This document shows positions 1 through 9,293 of a DNA stretch of 45,699 nt, in pieces. The translations under genes were made by a program, and so were the position numbers. Every line of letters starts with the position of its first letter. Position 1 is the stretch's first letter. The notes below the pieces were generated by a model, which saw only the letters and a program-made list of their open reading frames with translations, was not told the origin of the DNA and made no database searches. The stretch spans positions 1 to 45,699 of the forward strand of contig JAVBRK010000007.1 in the NCBI GenBank assembly GCA_031548005.1, read 5' to 3'. This DNA is from BNXB01 sp031548005 (GTDB lineage Bacteria; Bacteroidota; Bacteroidia; Bacteroidales; Azobacteroidaceae).

Positions 1-1
1 T

Positions 2-265
2 TTGGTGGCTTTGCAATACAACATCCTTTCGGTGGTAAAGAGGTTTACAGCATACGAAACGATGGGAAAACTCTTTGAAGACATTACCAAAGATTCTTTG
101 GAACTCTCGGTTACTGACAGAATATGGGGAGCCCTTCAGGAAATCGTAATAGCCATAGCCAACCTCTTCGGTTTGGTCGATGAGGAAATATATGATGCCA
201 TTATCAACAGGTCTGAGGAGCTGGGGCATATATGTGATATTTACAAATTAAAACTGGCAAGTTAA
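2..265 (+). CDS. IS4-type transposase, C-terminal fragment (cut by window edge)
   Basis: The reading frame is open from the window edge to a TAA at 263-265 and gives about 87 residues. The sequence resembles the C-terminal tail of the IS4-type transposases common in Bacteroidales: a helix with the pattern LQYNILSVVKRF, then the motif ETMGKLFEDITKDSLELSV, then a hydrophobic helix and an acidic tail. This is recognition by memory of the family, not by alignment. The DDE catalytic residues would lie upstream, outside the window, so intactness cannot be judged. The stop codon sits inside a short palindrome. The element lies 3' of the PUL and is not part of it. It could instead be a remnant. Confidence 0.6.
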   Translation: MVALQYNILSVVKRFTAYETMGKLFEDITKDSLELSVTDRIWGALQEIVIAIANLFGLVDEEIYDAIINRSEELGHICDIYKLKLAS

Positions 266-271
266 ACTTGC
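257..271. repeat. 7-bp palindrome across the transposase stop codon
   Basis: GCAAGTT at 257-263 and AACTTGC at 265-271 are perfect inverted arms around a single A, and the TAA stop lies inside. It may be a small terminator or part of the right end of the insertion sequence. The other end of the element is outside the window, so a terminal inverted repeat cannot be confirmed. The remaining bases to 360 are AT-rich with no further structure seen. Confidence 0.35.
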
Positions 272-360
272 GAAACATAAATTAATAATTTAATCAAAAA
301 GGATACAAAGGTAATTTATTTTTTCTAAATAAGAATCATATATTGCTACACTCTAAAACT

Positions 361-3300
361 CTACTTGTGTATTATCAGTTTTTTCTGGAATACTTTTCCG
401 GATATTGTTTTTCCACTCAGGATATAAATTCCGGTATGGATATTTCCCGGAATAAGAAAATCCGGTTGACTGGTTTGCAATACTGTTTTTCCGTTTATAT
501 CAATGAGTTGGATACTGTGTATTTCTTCATCTCCGGGAATACTGACGGTTATTCTGTCTTTCACCGGATTGGGATAAATTCCGGGGTTGAGTACCGAAAC
601 CGGATCGATTCCGGTGATGACTTCGGGAGTCCAGGTTTGAGGTAGCGCCTGTATAACGGCTTGCGGCAAGTCGCTGCTGTAAATGCGAACTTCGTCGATT
701 GTTCCGCCGAGAGCGTATTCTTTTGTTGTATTGTCCTTTTTTGAATAGGTGATGTTTTTACTGGTCTGACCGATGGGGCCGGACTGTTTAGTGAAGGCTT
801 TCAGAGCGCCGCTCCGGTATATTTCCATTGAAAATCCAGTATAGATTACTGTGAAATAGTAAAACTGACCGGGAACCAGCGGTTCGGGATCATCTACATC
901 GACAACGGCTTTGTTTGTTTTGAGTGTCCAGCGAAGTTTCATTTCCGGAGTGAGGGAAACTTTATAGCGTTCCTCCCAGCTGCCATGCGATACGATAAAC
1001 TGTTCGTAGCCGGGCGGGTTGTCGGCTTTTACCCAGAAACACAGGCTGATCTGGTCTGTGAAACCGAGCACTGCATCGTTAGGCGTATAAATCATATCGT
1101 TAACAGTAGGAAACCGGTAGGCGTTTCCTGCAATGCCTTGGGCGTCGGTAGCGGGTACGGCTCCCGATATGATTCCGTTATAAGCGTTTTGTATCTGGTT
1201 GTTCGCATTCCCGTTGAATGAATAATAGATAAGCGGTGACGGATTTGCCGGATTGTTTTCCTTGACTAAAACGTTACGGGAGAGTGTAGCCGTACCGTAG
1301 TCGTTTGTTACGGTAAGCGTAGCGGTATAGATTCCTTCTGATGCAGGCAATGTCCACATGGGAGAGGCTGTAGCCGGATCGTCTATAACCCCCTGATCGG
1401 CAGACCAATGGTATTTCAGGTTCTTTTCCGTTCCCGATACGCTGGCCTGTAATACCGTATTATCTGAAGGAGCCAGAGGTTGTGTTCCGGAAATCGTTAT
1501 TTCATTGATTACAGGGGGAGTTTCCGACTCGTTTTTTACGTCGAATGTAATCGATGCCTGTGCGTTCAGGTTACCCGCTGTCGCTTTTACTGTGATCGTG
1601 TATGTGCCGGATTGTTCGGGAGCAGTCCAACGAAAGGAGCTGTCTTGTTGTCCGGGAACCGGTTGATCGCCGGAATACCAGGAGTAGGCGACCGTGCTGC
1701 CGGATGGAATATTTTCTGCAAGAGAATAGAGCATGATACTTTCTCCGGTTCCGAGTATTGTTTGGCTGGCGGAAAGTGATTTTATCCGGAACAACGGATC
1801 GAAGTCGTATCCGGCATGGTAATCGATGACTTTTCCTTCGACGGATTTGACTCTTCCGTTCGTCTGCATTGCTTTTCCGGTGGAATAGACAATCAGAATA
1901 CGGGCGCTGTCGGCTGGAATTGTGAATGTGGTGGAATCGGTGACATGATTCCGGATTATGGTTTCTGTTATAGCGTCGTAGATGTCGTATGATCCTCCTG
2001 TCTGCAGAGGAAGCGTCACTTCTTTTTCTGTTTCGAAGGGATTATAATAGAGATAAGCGGGGTGATTGTCCCGGGAGAAGAAATCTGTTGCGTTGAGGTC
2101 GAGCCGGAGAATTTTCTCTACGTTGGTGGTACAGATCAGTGCGGCCATGTAACCGACGCTCGAACCGCTGTAAAGAGACAGGTCGGTTGACGCCCATTTG
2201 TTGCGTACGGCATCGCCCATAATATACGGCGATTGGGAGTTCCAGACCTGTTTCATGGCTTCGTACGGGATGCAGGCATTGGGGTCGTTTGCTATAGACC
2301 AGGCATAACTCGAAGGTTCCTGGTTTTCCTGAGGGAGTCCGTTGCGGTACATCAGGCGGCTGGCGTTACTCAGGTTGAGCATCCATTTTCCGATAGCACG
2401 TGCGAACCGTTTGTCGTATTTAACCATCGGAACCAGTGCCGCAGCATGTTGGAATCCGTTCATGATGAATGCATGATCAGAACCGTTGTCGTTGGCCTCA
2501 CCGATCAATCCGGATACATCATAATCTCCCCATTTTCCAACGATTGCCCCCCAGCCGCGGAGTTGGCCGCGATTGAAACTCCAGTTGATAAATTTCTGGA
2601 TATCGTAGTTGGCGCCTTCGAGCGCATTCATTTTGGCTGCGATCAGGATGCCATAGGGCAATTGCAGTTCGTAAGAAGGGTTTGTCGACCAGTTTTGCAG
2701 GAATTCGAGCGATTGCTGCGCTGTTTCGATGTATTTCCGGTTACCGGTCTGCAGATAAGCATGGTAAAGCAGCCAGGCGATGCTTCCGGCCGATTCGGGT
2801 TCCGGAACCCCTGTCCGGAGCGGCATTCCGGTTTCCAGGTTAAAAGCCCGGTAGTTCATATTGGGTATTGCCCAGGGGTGGCTTTTGCCGCCCAGTTGAT
2901 TGATGGCGGCCGACCAGCGGTCGGCTACGGAAATGAATTGCTTATTGAAATCGGCATCGATACCGGGGTATAAATTGTAGAGCTGGTAAAAGTAAACGTT
3001 GGGCATCACATCGTACCACCAGTCATTGCCTGATTTGACGCTGAAATTGTTCAGGTAAACGTTTTGTCCGTTTTTGCTGTTGAAAAAATCTTTACTTCCG
3101 GTCACCCAGTTCCGGTTGTTCCGGTTGCTTTTATCGATCCCGTTGAGCGAAGCGCCCACAATGGCAGGAAGGATGTTGATCGCTTCGGCTTGTTGTCCGT
3201 GGCTTTTAGTCCCGACGTAAGTATCCATAAAAAACGGAGTGTTGTCCGGATAATTGAATTGCCCCTGCGATCCGGAACGTACAAACGGGAGGTATGTCCC

Positions 3301-3480
3301 TTGTTTTTCCTGGTCGAATACAAATTGATCATAGTCGGCGGTTACTTTTTTCCAGTCCCTCATTTGGTAAGGCGCCGGTATATCGGGCATTTGTTCGATT
3401 CTGGGAATCGTTATTTGTTGTGCGTCGGTTGTATTGACCGACAGGCAAACAGCAAGCAGGGAAAGAATATATTGTTTCAT
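361..3480 (-). CDS. T9SS-secreted multidomain protein: unknown helical enzyme-like domain, Ig/PKD-like domains, LamG, sorting domain
   Basis: This 1039-residue protein starts with a Sec signal peptide (about residues 1-20). Residues 24 to about 455 form a Trp/Tyr-rich, mostly helical domain that resembles an alpha/alpha toroid, followed by a small beta domain to about 555. Two Ig/PKD-like domains span about 565-742 and a LamG (concanavalin-type) domain about 743-945. Residues 965-1039 look like a T9SS C-terminal sorting domain: YPNPVKD near the start, a GKTVLQ strand, and FQKKLIIHK at the end. The N-terminal half is clearly paralogous to the lipoprotein at 9294-11030. Shared blocks include DWWYDV.PN, WGDYDV.GL and VPMVKY....ARAIGKWML, whose conserved Asp residues are catalytic candidates. 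It is the last gene of the PUL. I do not recognise the N-terminal family; an enzyme acting on the PUL substrate is inference. Confidence 0.8.
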   Translation of the reverse strand: MKQYILSLLAVCLSVNTTDAQQITIPRIEQMPDIPAPYQMRDWKKVTADYDQFVFDQEKQGTYLPFVRSGSQGQFNYPDNTPFFMDTYVGTKSHGQQAEAINILPAIVGASLNGIDKSNRNNRNWVTGSKDFFNSKNGQNVYLNNFSVKSGNDWWYDVMPNVYFYQLYNLYPGIDADFNKQFISVADRWSAAINQLGGKSHPWAIPNMNYRAFNLETGMPLRTGVPEPESAGSIAWLLYHAYLQTGNRKYIETAQQSLEFLQNWSTNPSYELQLPYGILIAAKMNALEGANYDIQKFINWSFNRGQLRGWGAIVGKWGDYDVSGLIGEANDNGSDHAFIMNGFQHAAALVPMVKYDKRFARAIGKWMLNLSNASRLMYRNGLPQENQEPSSYAWSIANDPNACIPYEAMKQVWNSQSPYIMGDAVRNKWASTDLSLYSGSSVGYMAALICTTNVEKILRLDLNATDFFSRDNHPAYLYYNPFETEKEVTLPLQTGGSYDIYDAITETIIRNHVTDSTTFTIPADSARILIVYSTGKAMQTNGRVKSVEGKVIDYHAGYDFDPLFRIKSLSASQTILGTGESIMLYSLAENIPSGSTVAYSWYSGDQPVPGQQDSSFRWTAPEQSGTYTITVKATAGNLNAQASITFDVKNESETPPVINEITISGTQPLAPSDNTVLQASVSGTEKNLKYHWSADQGVIDDPATASPMWTLPASEGIYTATLTVTNDYGTATLSRNVLVKENNPANPSPLIYYSFNGNANNQIQNAYNGIISGAVPATDAQGIAGNAYRFPTVNDMIYTPNDAVLGFTDQISLCFWVKADNPPGYEQFIVSHGSWEERYKVSLTPEMKLRWTLKTNKAVVDVDDPEPLVPGQFYYFTVIYTGFSMEIYRSGALKAFTKQSGPIGQTSKNITYSKKDNTTKEYALGGTIDEVRIYSSDLPQAVIQALPQTWTPEVITGIDPVSVLNPGIYPNPVKDRITVSIPGDEEIHSIQLIDINGKTVLQTSQPDFLIPGNIHTGIYILSGKTISGKVFQKKLIIHK

Positions 3481-3509
3481 GGTGTCGGGTAATTACTTGA
3501 ATTATAATA

Positions 3510-3539
3510 ACAAAGGTACGAATGGCTTCGTACCCTTGT
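3510..3539 (-). terminator. 13-bp hairpin between the LamG lipoprotein gene and the T9SS protein gene
   Basis: Arms 3510-3522 and 3527-3539 pair over 13 positions with one G-T wobble around a 4-nt loop. The hairpin lies 30 bases after the LamG lipoprotein stop (3570) and 29 bases before the start at 3480. The run after it on the minus strand is TTATTATAAT, only a weak T-tract. The 3' arm contains TACCTTTG (3511-3518, minus strand), an exact match to the Bacteroidetes -7 box, so the element could combine attenuation with a promoter for the last gene. Confidence 0.5.
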
Positions 3540-3569
3540 CATTTTTGATAACCTAAAAAAGGATTTAAA

Positions 3570-4664
3570 TTATTGAGCTTTTTCGTCGTTATAGAGTTTG
3601 GAAACCTGACCGTCTGATAATGCAATGTTGTAAATTCTCAGGTTATCCATCGATCCGGCAAAGTAAGACCAGCCGCCAATGCTTTTCCAGCTGGCCCAGT
3701 CCCATTTGGCGTTAGCTTCTGTATAAGTGGTAGCTGCTCCGATCATGAACGGAAGTTTTCCGACAGCATCCGAGTTGTAGAATGCTGCCATAGGAGCTTT
3801 CAGGGTGCCTTTTCCGGTTTGATCCCACTCTTTGGTCAATGTTCCGTTTACGTAGAACCGCAGTTTGCTGTTTGTCAGATCCATTGCAACAACCAGGTGT
3901 GTCCATTTTCCGTTTGGAGCTGAATTGTCAGACTCGTTGTCTGCATCGACATAACCGGTAGAAGTTTGAACGGTGAAGAATGGTTTGCTTTGCTCCTGCA
4001 GTTGGAATTTCCAGTTGTTCCAGTAATTCAAAGAGGCAATGTAATTACCTGATCTGACAGAATCCGGTTTTACCCATACTGAGATAGATAATGTGTTGGC
4101 CATGAAATCGGAGGAAGTATATTCTGGGATTTCGAGGTGGCTACCCAATGCGAAGTGCATTGCTTTTCCTCCGTTTACTCCATCGACAAATGTCGGTTTT
4201 GCAGTGTTGCTTCCGAAAATTTCACCCGGTCCAGCCGTCAATTTGGCTTTCAACTGACGAAGTCCGGTAGTTGTTAACTCCGTTTCGTTCGGTACGTTGA
4301 AATCAAGGCCGATGATCATGGCTGTGCCGGGAATTGCGTTGTAAGCGCTTTCCAGGAATGTGTTTTCAGCCTGTGTTAATTGTTCAGTCAGGATGTTGAC
4401 TTTCTCCTGAGTGATCGATGAAGAAGCGGCGGCTTGTTTTACGGCGTTAAGTACGGTACTGAATGCATCGATCGCTGTTTGAGGATAGTCATTCGGAGAT
4501 GCGTTCTGCACGAGAGTTTCGCAAGTTGAGATCAGGGCATTGAGCTGTGTTTTATCTGCCGGAGGAGTGGAATCTCCGTCGTCGTCTCCGCAGGAGACAA
4601 AATTCAATGAGAAAAGACTCACCATCATCATTAAGATAAATGAATTTTTGAAAAAAGTTTTCAT
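3570..4664 (-). CDS. LamG-domain surface lipoprotein (probable glycan-binding protein)
   Basis: This 364-residue protein has a lipoprotein signal with the lipidated Cys at residue 25. The Cys is followed by GDDDGD, an acidic stretch of the kind that directs Bacteroidetes lipoproteins to the cell surface. Residues about 38-120 form a helical FIVAR-like or coiled segment. Residues about 130-360 form a LamG/concanavalin-like jelly roll with the strands LSISVWVKPDS, WTHLVVAMDL and GSMDNLRIYN. No catalytic residues are evident. Its position directly after susD is where surface glycan-binding proteins (SusE/F-like) are normally encoded, so substrate binding at the outer membrane is the likely role. 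The gap to susD is 64 AT-rich bases with no clear terminator. Confidence 0.8.
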   Translation of the reverse strand: MKTFFKNSFILMMMVSLFSLNFVSCGDDDGDSTPPADKTQLNALISTCETLVQNASPNDYPQTAIDAFSTVLNAVKQAAASSSITQEKVNILTEQLTQAENTFLESAYNAIPGTAMIIGLDFNVPNETELTTTGLRQLKAKLTAGPGEIFGSNTAKPTFVDGVNGGKAMHFALGSHLEIPEYTSSDFMANTLSISVWVKPDSVRSGNYIASLNYWNNWKFQLQEQSKPFFTVQTSTGYVDADNESDNSAPNGKWTHLVVAMDLTNSKLRFYVNGTLTKEWDQTGKGTLKAPMAAFYNSDAVGKLPFMIGAATTYTEANAKWDWASWKSIGGWSYFAGSMDNLRIYNIALSDGQVSKLYNDEKAQ

Positions 4665-4728
4665 GATTTACTTTGAATTAATAGTTAATAATTAATGAAT
4701 TTATAAGTTTAATTGTTTGCAATCGAAG

Positions 4729-6174
4729 CTATTTGATTGCGGTATTTGCATCCAGTTCGGCTTGTGGCAGCGGGAAATAATAGCGGGGTTCCGTCCATTT
4801 GAAATTCGGTCCCAGCGCATCTGTTGCAACCTCTTTTCCCCACCTCATCAGGTCGAAAAAGCGATGGAATTCGAACCCGAGTTCGCGGCGGCGTTCTTTT
4901 TGTATGGCGATCCGCATTCCTCCCTGTCCGGTGGCGTTGACTGTTCCCAGTTGCGCTCTCGAGCGAACCTGATTGATTGCGGAGGCAGCCCCCTCCAGAT
5001 TGCCGGATTCGTTCATGGCTTCGGCTTTCATCAACAGGATGTCGGCATAACGGAGATAGATATAGGCCAGGTAGCCGTCTCCTTTTCTTCCGGCAGCGAC
5101 TTCCGACAGCGGCTGGTCGTGTTTTTTTACCAGGTAGCCTGTCGGAGACCAGGATGCAGAGAATGTTTCTCCGTTGAGCCAGGGCTTTCCGTCGCGTCCG
5201 ATAGAAGCATCGAGTCGCGGATCATCCTGTCCTGTTGTTGTTTTTTCATCGAAAGCCGACACATAGCCGCCGGTAGGAGCGTTGAAATAATATCCTCCTT
5301 CTTCGGCTGTAGCCGGAGCGAACCATACGTTCAGGATATTTCCCAATCCCGGATTTTGGTCGTTCAGGTGGCGGATGGCGAAGAGAACTTCCGGGCTATT
5401 TTCATTTCCGGATTGAAATAATGTACTGTAATCAGAAGCCAGGCTGTAGAGTCCGGTTTTCTCCAGCTCATTGATGGATCCGAGGCAGTCAGACCATTTG
5501 CGTTGGTATAGCTGCGCTTTTGCGAGCAGGGCATAGGCGGCGCCCCGGGTGGCCCGTCCCTTGTCTTCGGCGTTATAAGATACCGGTAGTACGGCGATTG
5601 CATCGTTCAGGTCTTTTTCAATCTGTGTATAAATATCCGTCACTTCGCTCAACGGAACATAGATCGCCGTCTGGTTATTCTGCGGCTGGAGCTTCAGGGG
5701 TACTTTCCCCCAGACATTGGTCAGGTTAAAATAGGTTAAAGCGCGGATGAATTTGGCTTCCCCTACGATCCTGTTTTTCAGATTACTGTCCATATATATT
5801 CCTGGTACATAGGAGATTACGTTGTTTGTACGGGAAACAGTTTCGTAGGCGAATTGCCAGTAGGTGTTAATCACCCCGTTGTCCGGACTGACATTAAATT
5901 CGTCGATCAGACGGATATCTGCCTGGTCGCCGGGGTTTCCGCCTTTTTCCGAATCGTCGGAGGCTACATCGCCGAATACCCAGATCATATTATTGGATGT
6001 CGTGAAACTGAGAGAGTTATAAACTCCGTCGATCGCTTTCATTGCGGATTCCTGGTTGGTATAAAAGGATTCCGTGTTGTAAGCGCCTTTCAGTTCTTCT
6101 GTCAGGAAGTCATTACAAGAGGAGAATGATACAGCTCCCAGTAATAGGCATGCATATATAAATTGTCGTTTCAT
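4729..6174 (-). CDS. susD: SusD/RagB-family nutrient-binding outer-membrane lipoprotein
   Basis: The protein has 481 residues and a lipobox ending FSSC with Cys20. It has the SusD pattern: an N-terminal helical TPR-like region starting CNDFLTEELKGAYNTESFY, the motif EAKFIRALTYFNLTNVWG near residue 140, and the C-terminal RahR-like segment IQKERRRELGFEFHRFFDLMRWG. SusD proteins cap the SusC channel and bind oligosaccharides. The gene follows susC by 12 bases, consistent with co-translation. The protein is slightly shorter than many SusD proteins but looks complete. The glycan specificity cannot be read from the sequence. Confidence 0.95.
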   Translation of the reverse strand: MKRQFIYACLLLGAVSFSSCNDFLTEELKGAYNTESFYTNQESAMKAIDGVYNSLSFTTSNNMIWVFGDVASDDSEKGGNPGDQADIRLIDEFNVSPDNGVINTYWQFAYETVSRTNNVISYVPGIYMDSNLKNRIVGEAKFIRALTYFNLTNVWGKVPLKLQPQNNQTAIYVPLSEVTDIYTQIEKDLNDAIAVLPVSYNAEDKGRATRGAAYALLAKAQLYQRKWSDCLGSINELEKTGLYSLASDYSTLFQSGNENSPEVLFAIRHLNDQNPGLGNILNVWFAPATAEEGGYYFNAPTGGYVSAFDEKTTTGQDDPRLDASIGRDGKPWLNGETFSASWSPTGYLVKKHDQPLSEVAAGRKGDGYLAYIYLRYADILLMKAEAMNESGNLEGAASAINQVRSRAQLGTVNATGQGGMRIAIQKERRRELGFEFHRFFDLMRWGKEVATDALGPNFKWTEPRYYFPLPQAELDANTAIK

Positions 6175-6186
6175 ACGTGATAAATT

Positions 6187-9100
6187 TTAGAAGGTTAAGT
6201 TGACTCCGAAAGTGAATGATTTTGCTACAGGATAAGTTCCCCAGTCGATACCCAGCGCTTTATCGCCTTCGGAAAAGGAATTGGCGCTGACCGTCATTTC
6301 CGGATCCATTCCCGAATATCTGGTGAATGTGAGCAGATTGGTTCCGGAGGTGAAGACCCGTAGGCGTTCGATTCCGATTTTTTCTGTTTTTGGAATGGTG
6401 TACCCGATTTGCAGGTTTTTCAGGCGGAGGTATGATCCGTCTTCCAGGAACCGGGTGGAAACTTTGACGTTGTTGGACTTGGCATTCCAGGAGGCCCTGG
6501 GCTGGGTATTGGAAGTGCCCTCTCCGGTCCAGTGTTCGTCGAAATACCGTTGTGTGACGGGAAATCCGCGGTAAAATCCTTCGATATCCTGTTGGATTTG
6601 TGCGTAAATGTCCTGTCCGAATGCACCCTGAAAAAAACAGGAGACATCGAAGTTTTTCCAGTAACCCGAAAGGTTGAGTCCGGTGGTGAAAGTGGGGATG
6701 GGAGAACCGACGTGCACACGGTCGTTTGCGTCGATTTTACCGTCTTTATTCTGATCTACATACTTCACATCTCCGGGTTGGATTCCATTGCCCTGGAAAG
6801 CGGAAGTGAACACTTCCGTCTGATTCTGGAATATCCCGGCCATTTCGAGCATGTAAAACGATCCGATAGGATAACCGGCTTCCGTACGTGTTGCGAATAG
6901 TCCCTGATCTACCCGGCCTGCGATGATCGGAGCATCTGTTTTAAGCACTTCGTTTTTTAAGTATCCGCCATTGAATGTAATGTTGAATCCGGCGTCTTTG
7001 TAATTTTTCCGGTAGAAAATTTCCAGATCGATTCCCTGGTTCAATACTTCTCCGTTATTGATCCAGAATGGCTGTGCATATCCGATAGAAGGGGGTAATG
7101 AAGCCAATACCAGCATGTCTTTACTTATTTTATTGAAATAGTCGACCGAAAAACCCAGTGAATTTTCAAGAAAAGCCATATCGACCCCGATGTTGAATTG
7201 CTGGCTGGTTTCCCATTTCAGATTCTGGTTTCCCAGCATCGTTTGGGCATAACCTTCCTCAGCAATACCTCCGAACGGATAGTTGAAATTCTTCCCGTAC
7301 TGGTCGGAGTAGGCGTACAACCGGATGTTCTGATTTCCTACCGCTCCCCAGCCTGCACGGAGCTTGAGCTTTTCGATCGCCTGGATATCTTTCATGAAAC
7401 TTTCCGATTCGATATTCCATCCGGCCGATGCAGAATAGAAAGTACCCCATTTATTCCCTTCGGAAAACCGGGAAGATCCGTCGCGGCGAATCGTTCCGGA
7501 CAGATAGTATTTTTGCATGTAGTTATAGTTGACCGAGCCGAAAAATGAAGCCAGGCTGTAATTCTGATAGTTTTCCGACTGTGTTTTTTTACCCAGTCCG
7601 TATCCGAGGTAGATGTTGCTGTCTGCAAAATCCTGATCCGAATTGCTGATGGTGTGCAATGAGTTGTGGATGGCTTCTGTTCCGGCCATGGCTGAAATTG
7701 TATGCACTTCATTGATTACTGTATTGTAATTCAGTACGCTATTGATTGTCCAACCCAATTGCGAATAGCTGTCGACAGCAAGACTGTTCGGATTGTTGAT
7801 CCGGTTGTTGGTACCCCAGGTTTGGTTGAACTGGCGGTATTCGCCGTTTTTATAGTCTGCTCCGAACACTGTTTTCAGGCTGAAGTTTTTAGGGAACCGG
7901 ATCAAAAAATTTCCAGATCCGATGAATGTTTTGTCTTGTCTTTTCCGGTCTGTCAGGTTCGCCCATCCCACAGGATTATATCCGTCGCCGAAAAAGCTGT
8001 CGTAAGCGGAATTTCCGTAGTATTCGCTGGGTTTGTCGACGTAGTTGCCGTTGTTATCATAAACCGGTATGGCCGGGTTCCTGAAAAATGCATAGCGTAC
8101 CACGCTGCCTCCTTCACTGTTCTGGTATCCGTCGCCGGAGCTTGGAACGGAGGTCGTATTGGCTAAGCCGGCAGTAACATTCATTCCAACAGTCAGCCAG
8201 CTTTTTACGTCCGAGTTGATGTTGGTCCGGATATTCGCTTTGTTATATCCGCTGTTGATGATAATACCATTCTGGTTGAAGTACGAGCCGGACACGAGAT
8301 AAGTTGTTTTGTCGTTACCGCCGCTTACCGACAGTTCGTGCGATTGAATCGGGGCTGTCTGGAAAATTTCTTCCAGATGGTCGGTATTTGCAAAGTCTTG
8401 CAGGTAATCCCCTTCGATCAGAGGGCGTTTTACAGCTGCCGACGATAGGTTGTCGATCGTTGCAGCTTCGTTGTAAATAGAAATGTAGTTCTGAGTATTG
8501 ACCATCGGAGTCAGCCGGCCGTGTACCTGATAACCATACTGACCGTTGTAAGAGACTTTTGCACTTCCTTTCTTCCCGCTTTTGGTTGTAATAAGCACAA
8601 TTCCGTTATTGGCGCGTGATCCGTAGATTGCAGCAGAAGAAGCATCTTTCAATACCGAAATGTTGTCGATGTCGTTGGGAGATATCGTGTTTAATCCCCC
8701 TTCCACGGGGATCCCGTCGATGATATACAGAGGCTCGTTACTGGCATTGATGGAACTGGTACCCCGTACCCGCACCGAAGTCCCGGCTCCGGGAGCTCCC
8801 GTAACGTTAGAGACCTGTACGCCTGCAATACGTCCCTGGAGGGCCTGTTCGGCGGTCGCCACCGGTAATTTGGTCAGGTTTTCCCCCTGTAGCTTACCTA
8901 CGGCTCCAAGTACATCCCGTCTTTTTTGTGTTGTATATCCTACCACTACCACTTCTTCCAGAAGTTCGGCTGAAGGTTTCAGGGCAATATCGACGGCTGT
9001 CCGTCCGTTCAATGCCACTGTTTGTGTTTCATATCCGAGATAAGAAACAATGAGAGATGCATTGGATATGACATTACTCAACGAGAAATTTCCGTCTATA

Positions 9101-9270
9101 TCCGTAATGCTTCCGGTGTTGCTTCCGGATACGGCAACTGTAACCCCGACCAGAGTTTCTCCGGTCTCGGCATCTTTCACATTGCCCTTCACCGAGATGC
9201 TGGTTTGGGCGCCAGCTTTCGGGCATATCAGGAGCAATGCAGTCATTAATAGTATTAATCGCTGTTTCAT
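6187..9270 (-). CDS. susC: SusC/RagA-family TonB-dependent outer-membrane transporter
   Basis: This 1027-residue protein has a signal peptide ending near residue 22. An N-terminal CarboxypepD_reg-like beta-sandwich (about 25-105) contains GNVKDAETGETLVGVTV. The typical SusC hinge EEVVVVGYTTQKR and a TonB plug domain (about 110-225, with IDGIPVEGGLNTISPNDI) follow, then a long beta-barrel ending in an aromatic residue (VNLTF). It forms the energised import pore with the adjacent SusD. The length is normal for the family and no FecR-type N-terminal signalling extension is present, so regulation is expected to come from the HTCS. The gene starts 23 bases after the lipoprotein gene at 9294-11030, within one apparent operon. 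Confidence 0.96.
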   Translation of the reverse strand: MKQRLILLMTALLLICPKAGAQTSISVKGNVKDAETGETLVGVTVAVSGSNTGSITDIDGNFSLSNVISNASLIVSYLGYETQTVALNGRTAVDIALKPSAELLEEVVVVGYTTQKRRDVLGAVGKLQGENLTKLPVATAEQALQGRIAGVQVSNVTGAPGAGTSVRVRGTSSINASNEPLYIIDGIPVEGGLNTISPNDIDNISVLKDASSAAIYGSRANNGIVLITTKSGKKGSAKVSYNGQYGYQVHGRLTPMVNTQNYISIYNEAATIDNLSSAAVKRPLIEGDYLQDFANTDHLEEIFQTAPIQSHELSVSGGNDKTTYLVSGSYFNQNGIIINSGYNKANIRTNINSDVKSWLTVGMNVTAGLANTTSVPSSGDGYQNSEGGSVVRYAFFRNPAIPVYDNNGNYVDKPSEYYGNSAYDSFFGDGYNPVGWANLTDRKRQDKTFIGSGNFLIRFPKNFSLKTVFGADYKNGEYRQFNQTWGTNNRINNPNSLAVDSYSQLGWTINSVLNYNTVINEVHTISAMAGTEAIHNSLHTISNSDQDFADSNIYLGYGLGKKTQSENYQNYSLASFFGSVNYNYMQKYYLSGTIRRDGSSRFSEGNKWGTFYSASAGWNIESESFMKDIQAIEKLKLRAGWGAVGNQNIRLYAYSDQYGKNFNYPFGGIAEEGYAQTMLGNQNLKWETSQQFNIGVDMAFLENSLGFSVDYFNKISKDMLVLASLPPSIGYAQPFWINNGEVLNQGIDLEIFYRKNYKDAGFNITFNGGYLKNEVLKTDAPIIAGRVDQGLFATRTEAGYPIGSFYMLEMAGIFQNQTEVFTSAFQGNGIQPGDVKYVDQNKDGKIDANDRVHVGSPIPTFTTGLNLSGYWKNFDVSCFFQGAFGQDIYAQIQQDIEGFYRGFPVTQRYFDEHWTGEGTSNTQPRASWNAKSNNVKVSTRFLEDGSYLRLKNLQIGYTIPKTEKIGIERLRVFTSGTNLLTFTRYSGMDPEMTVSANSFSEGDKALGIDWGTYPVAKSFTFGVNLTF

Positions 9271-9293
9271 AGGTGTATTATATATTGAAGTTT

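Noticed and set aside
306..313. Exact TACCTTTG box on the minus strand downstream of the T9SS gene
   Set aside because: It would drive only antisense transcription into the transposase gene; a chance match in AT-rich DNA is more likely.
2233..2973. Long plus-strand open frame (246 codons) opposite the T9SS protein gene
   Set aside because: It is antisense to a well-supported gene, has low-complexity shadow composition and no recognisable domain or start signals.
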